7,880 nt of DNA from Nostoc cf. edaphicum LEGE 07299 (GTDB taxonomy: Bacteria > Cyanobacteriota > Cyanobacteriia > Cyanobacteriales > Nostocaceae). The stretch lies in the NCBI RefSeq assembly GCF_015207245.1, contig NZ_JADEXF010000118.1, positions 1-7,880 on the forward strand. The letters are read 5' to 3'. Below, one piece after another: positions 7,536 to 7,880 of this stretch (the first letter of the stretch is position 1; each line of letters starts with the position of its first letter). The notes beneath the pieces are model-generated. The model had not been told where the DNA came from. It saw nothing but the letters and a program-made list of their open reading frames with translations, and did no database searches. A program made the position numbers and the translations under genes.

Positions 7536-7570
7536 AAAAATCGGGACTGAGAAATAAATCTCAGTCCCGA
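7536..7570 (-). terminator. Second terminator downstream of ycf35
   Basis: A perfect 12-bp stem TCGGGACTGAGA (7541-7552) / TCTCAGTCCCGA (7559-7570) with a 6-base loop. On the minus strand it is followed by five T residues (7540-7536). It lies just beyond the first ycf35 terminator and faces the end of the permease gene. Confidence -1.
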
Positions 7571-7571
7571 T

Positions 7572-7609
7572 AAAAAAGCGGGCTAACCGCTACTTATATG
7601 GTTAACCCG
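7572..7609 (-). terminator. First terminator of ycf35
   Basis: On the minus strand CGGGTTAACC (7609-7600) pairs with GGTTAGCCCG (7588-7579) with one A-C mismatch. A C (7578) and six T residues (7577-7572) follow. It begins 30 bases after the ycf35 stop codon. Confidence -1.
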
Positions 7610-7638
7610 TGCAGCTTTGGGAACGCGCAGAGAAATTG

Positions 7639-7880
7639 TTATTGCAATACCAACTTGACATTGGCGTTTTGCAGACCGCGCTGTTTCACTTCAGCCAAAG
7701 TTTTGTTAACGGCATACTTTTGGTTGATTGAGTTGATCAACTCGGTTTGATTGTGCTTCTTAGCAACGCCCCACAAGTCAGCGATTAGGTCAAAAGAACC
7801 ATCGCCATTGCGAGACCAGCCGAGGTCATATTCGCCTTCCAACACGGCAACGATGTCAGAACGGACACGCTGACCGTTAT
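7639..7880 (-). CDS. ycf35: Ycf35 / DUF1257 protein, C-terminal part
   Basis: Conserved protein of unknown function found in cyanobacteria and in some algal plastid genomes. The frame is open from the right edge: the first full codons give NGQRVRSDIVAVLEGEYDLG, then WSRNGDGSFDLIADLWGVAK, a Lys/Asn-rich helical stretch ending INQKYAVNKT, and the C-terminus NANVKLVLQ. Seventy-nine residues are present. The family is about 125-130 residues as I recall, so roughly the first 45-50 lie beyond position 7880. The GTG at 7845 encodes an internal Val, not a start, because family sequence continues upstream of it. The gene ends with two terminators in tandem and converges with the sugar permease. Family assignment is confident; the biochemical role is not known to me. 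Confidence -1.
   Translation of the reverse strand, partial: NGQRVRSDIVAVLEGEYDLGWSRNGDGSFDLIADLWGVAKKHNQTELINSINQKYAVNKTLAEVKQRGLQNANVKLVLQ

Overview
The window looks like chromosomal DNA of a filamentous, Nostoc/Anabaena-type cyanobacterium. Six copies of the HIP1 octamer GCGATCGC are visible (1472, 3459, 3542, 4731, 5717, 7160). The intergenic gaps carry heptanucleotide tandem repeats and small palindromes typical of such genomes. A Ycf35 (DUF1257) gene and a cyanobacterial-type S-adenosylhomocysteine hydrolase are present.

Layout, left to right. (1) 1-950, minus: the 5' part of an HAE1/AcrB-type RND efflux transporter, interrupted by one in-frame amber codon at 501-503 with the reading frame intact on both sides. 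(2) 951-1285: a gap with two strong inverted repeats. (3) 1286-2953, minus: an MscS-family mechanosensitive channel with a signal peptide and a large N-terminal extension. (4) 2954-3343: a divergent intergenic region whose ahcY-proximal half can form several mutually exclusive hairpins. (5) 3344-4621, plus: ahcY, closed by a textbook terminator. (6) 4622-5176: a repeat-rich gap with a STRR array and a possible gene fragment. (7) 5177-6133, plus: a YtfQ-like sugar-binding lipoprotein. (8) 6134-6397: a gap dominated by a perfect 18-bp-stem palindrome. (9) 6398-7369, plus: an RbsC/YtfT-type sugar ABC permease. (10) 7370-7638: a gap holding tandem terminators for the gene on the right. (11) 7639-7880, minus: the 3' part of ycf35, running off the window.

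Functionally the genes are largely independent. AhcY is housekeeping methyl-cycle chemistry, MscS deals with osmotic stress, and Ycf35 is conserved but of unknown function. The binding protein and permease form a natural pair for furanose/pentose-type sugar uptake, but their ATPase partner is absent from the window and repeats occupy the gap where it might be expected.

I see no phage, CRISPR, toxin-antitoxin or clearly new system. The points most worth a second look are the single amber codon in the RND pump, the ATPase-less sugar transporter bordered by repeats, the hairpin-rich ahcY leader, and the perfect palindrome between the two transporter genes.
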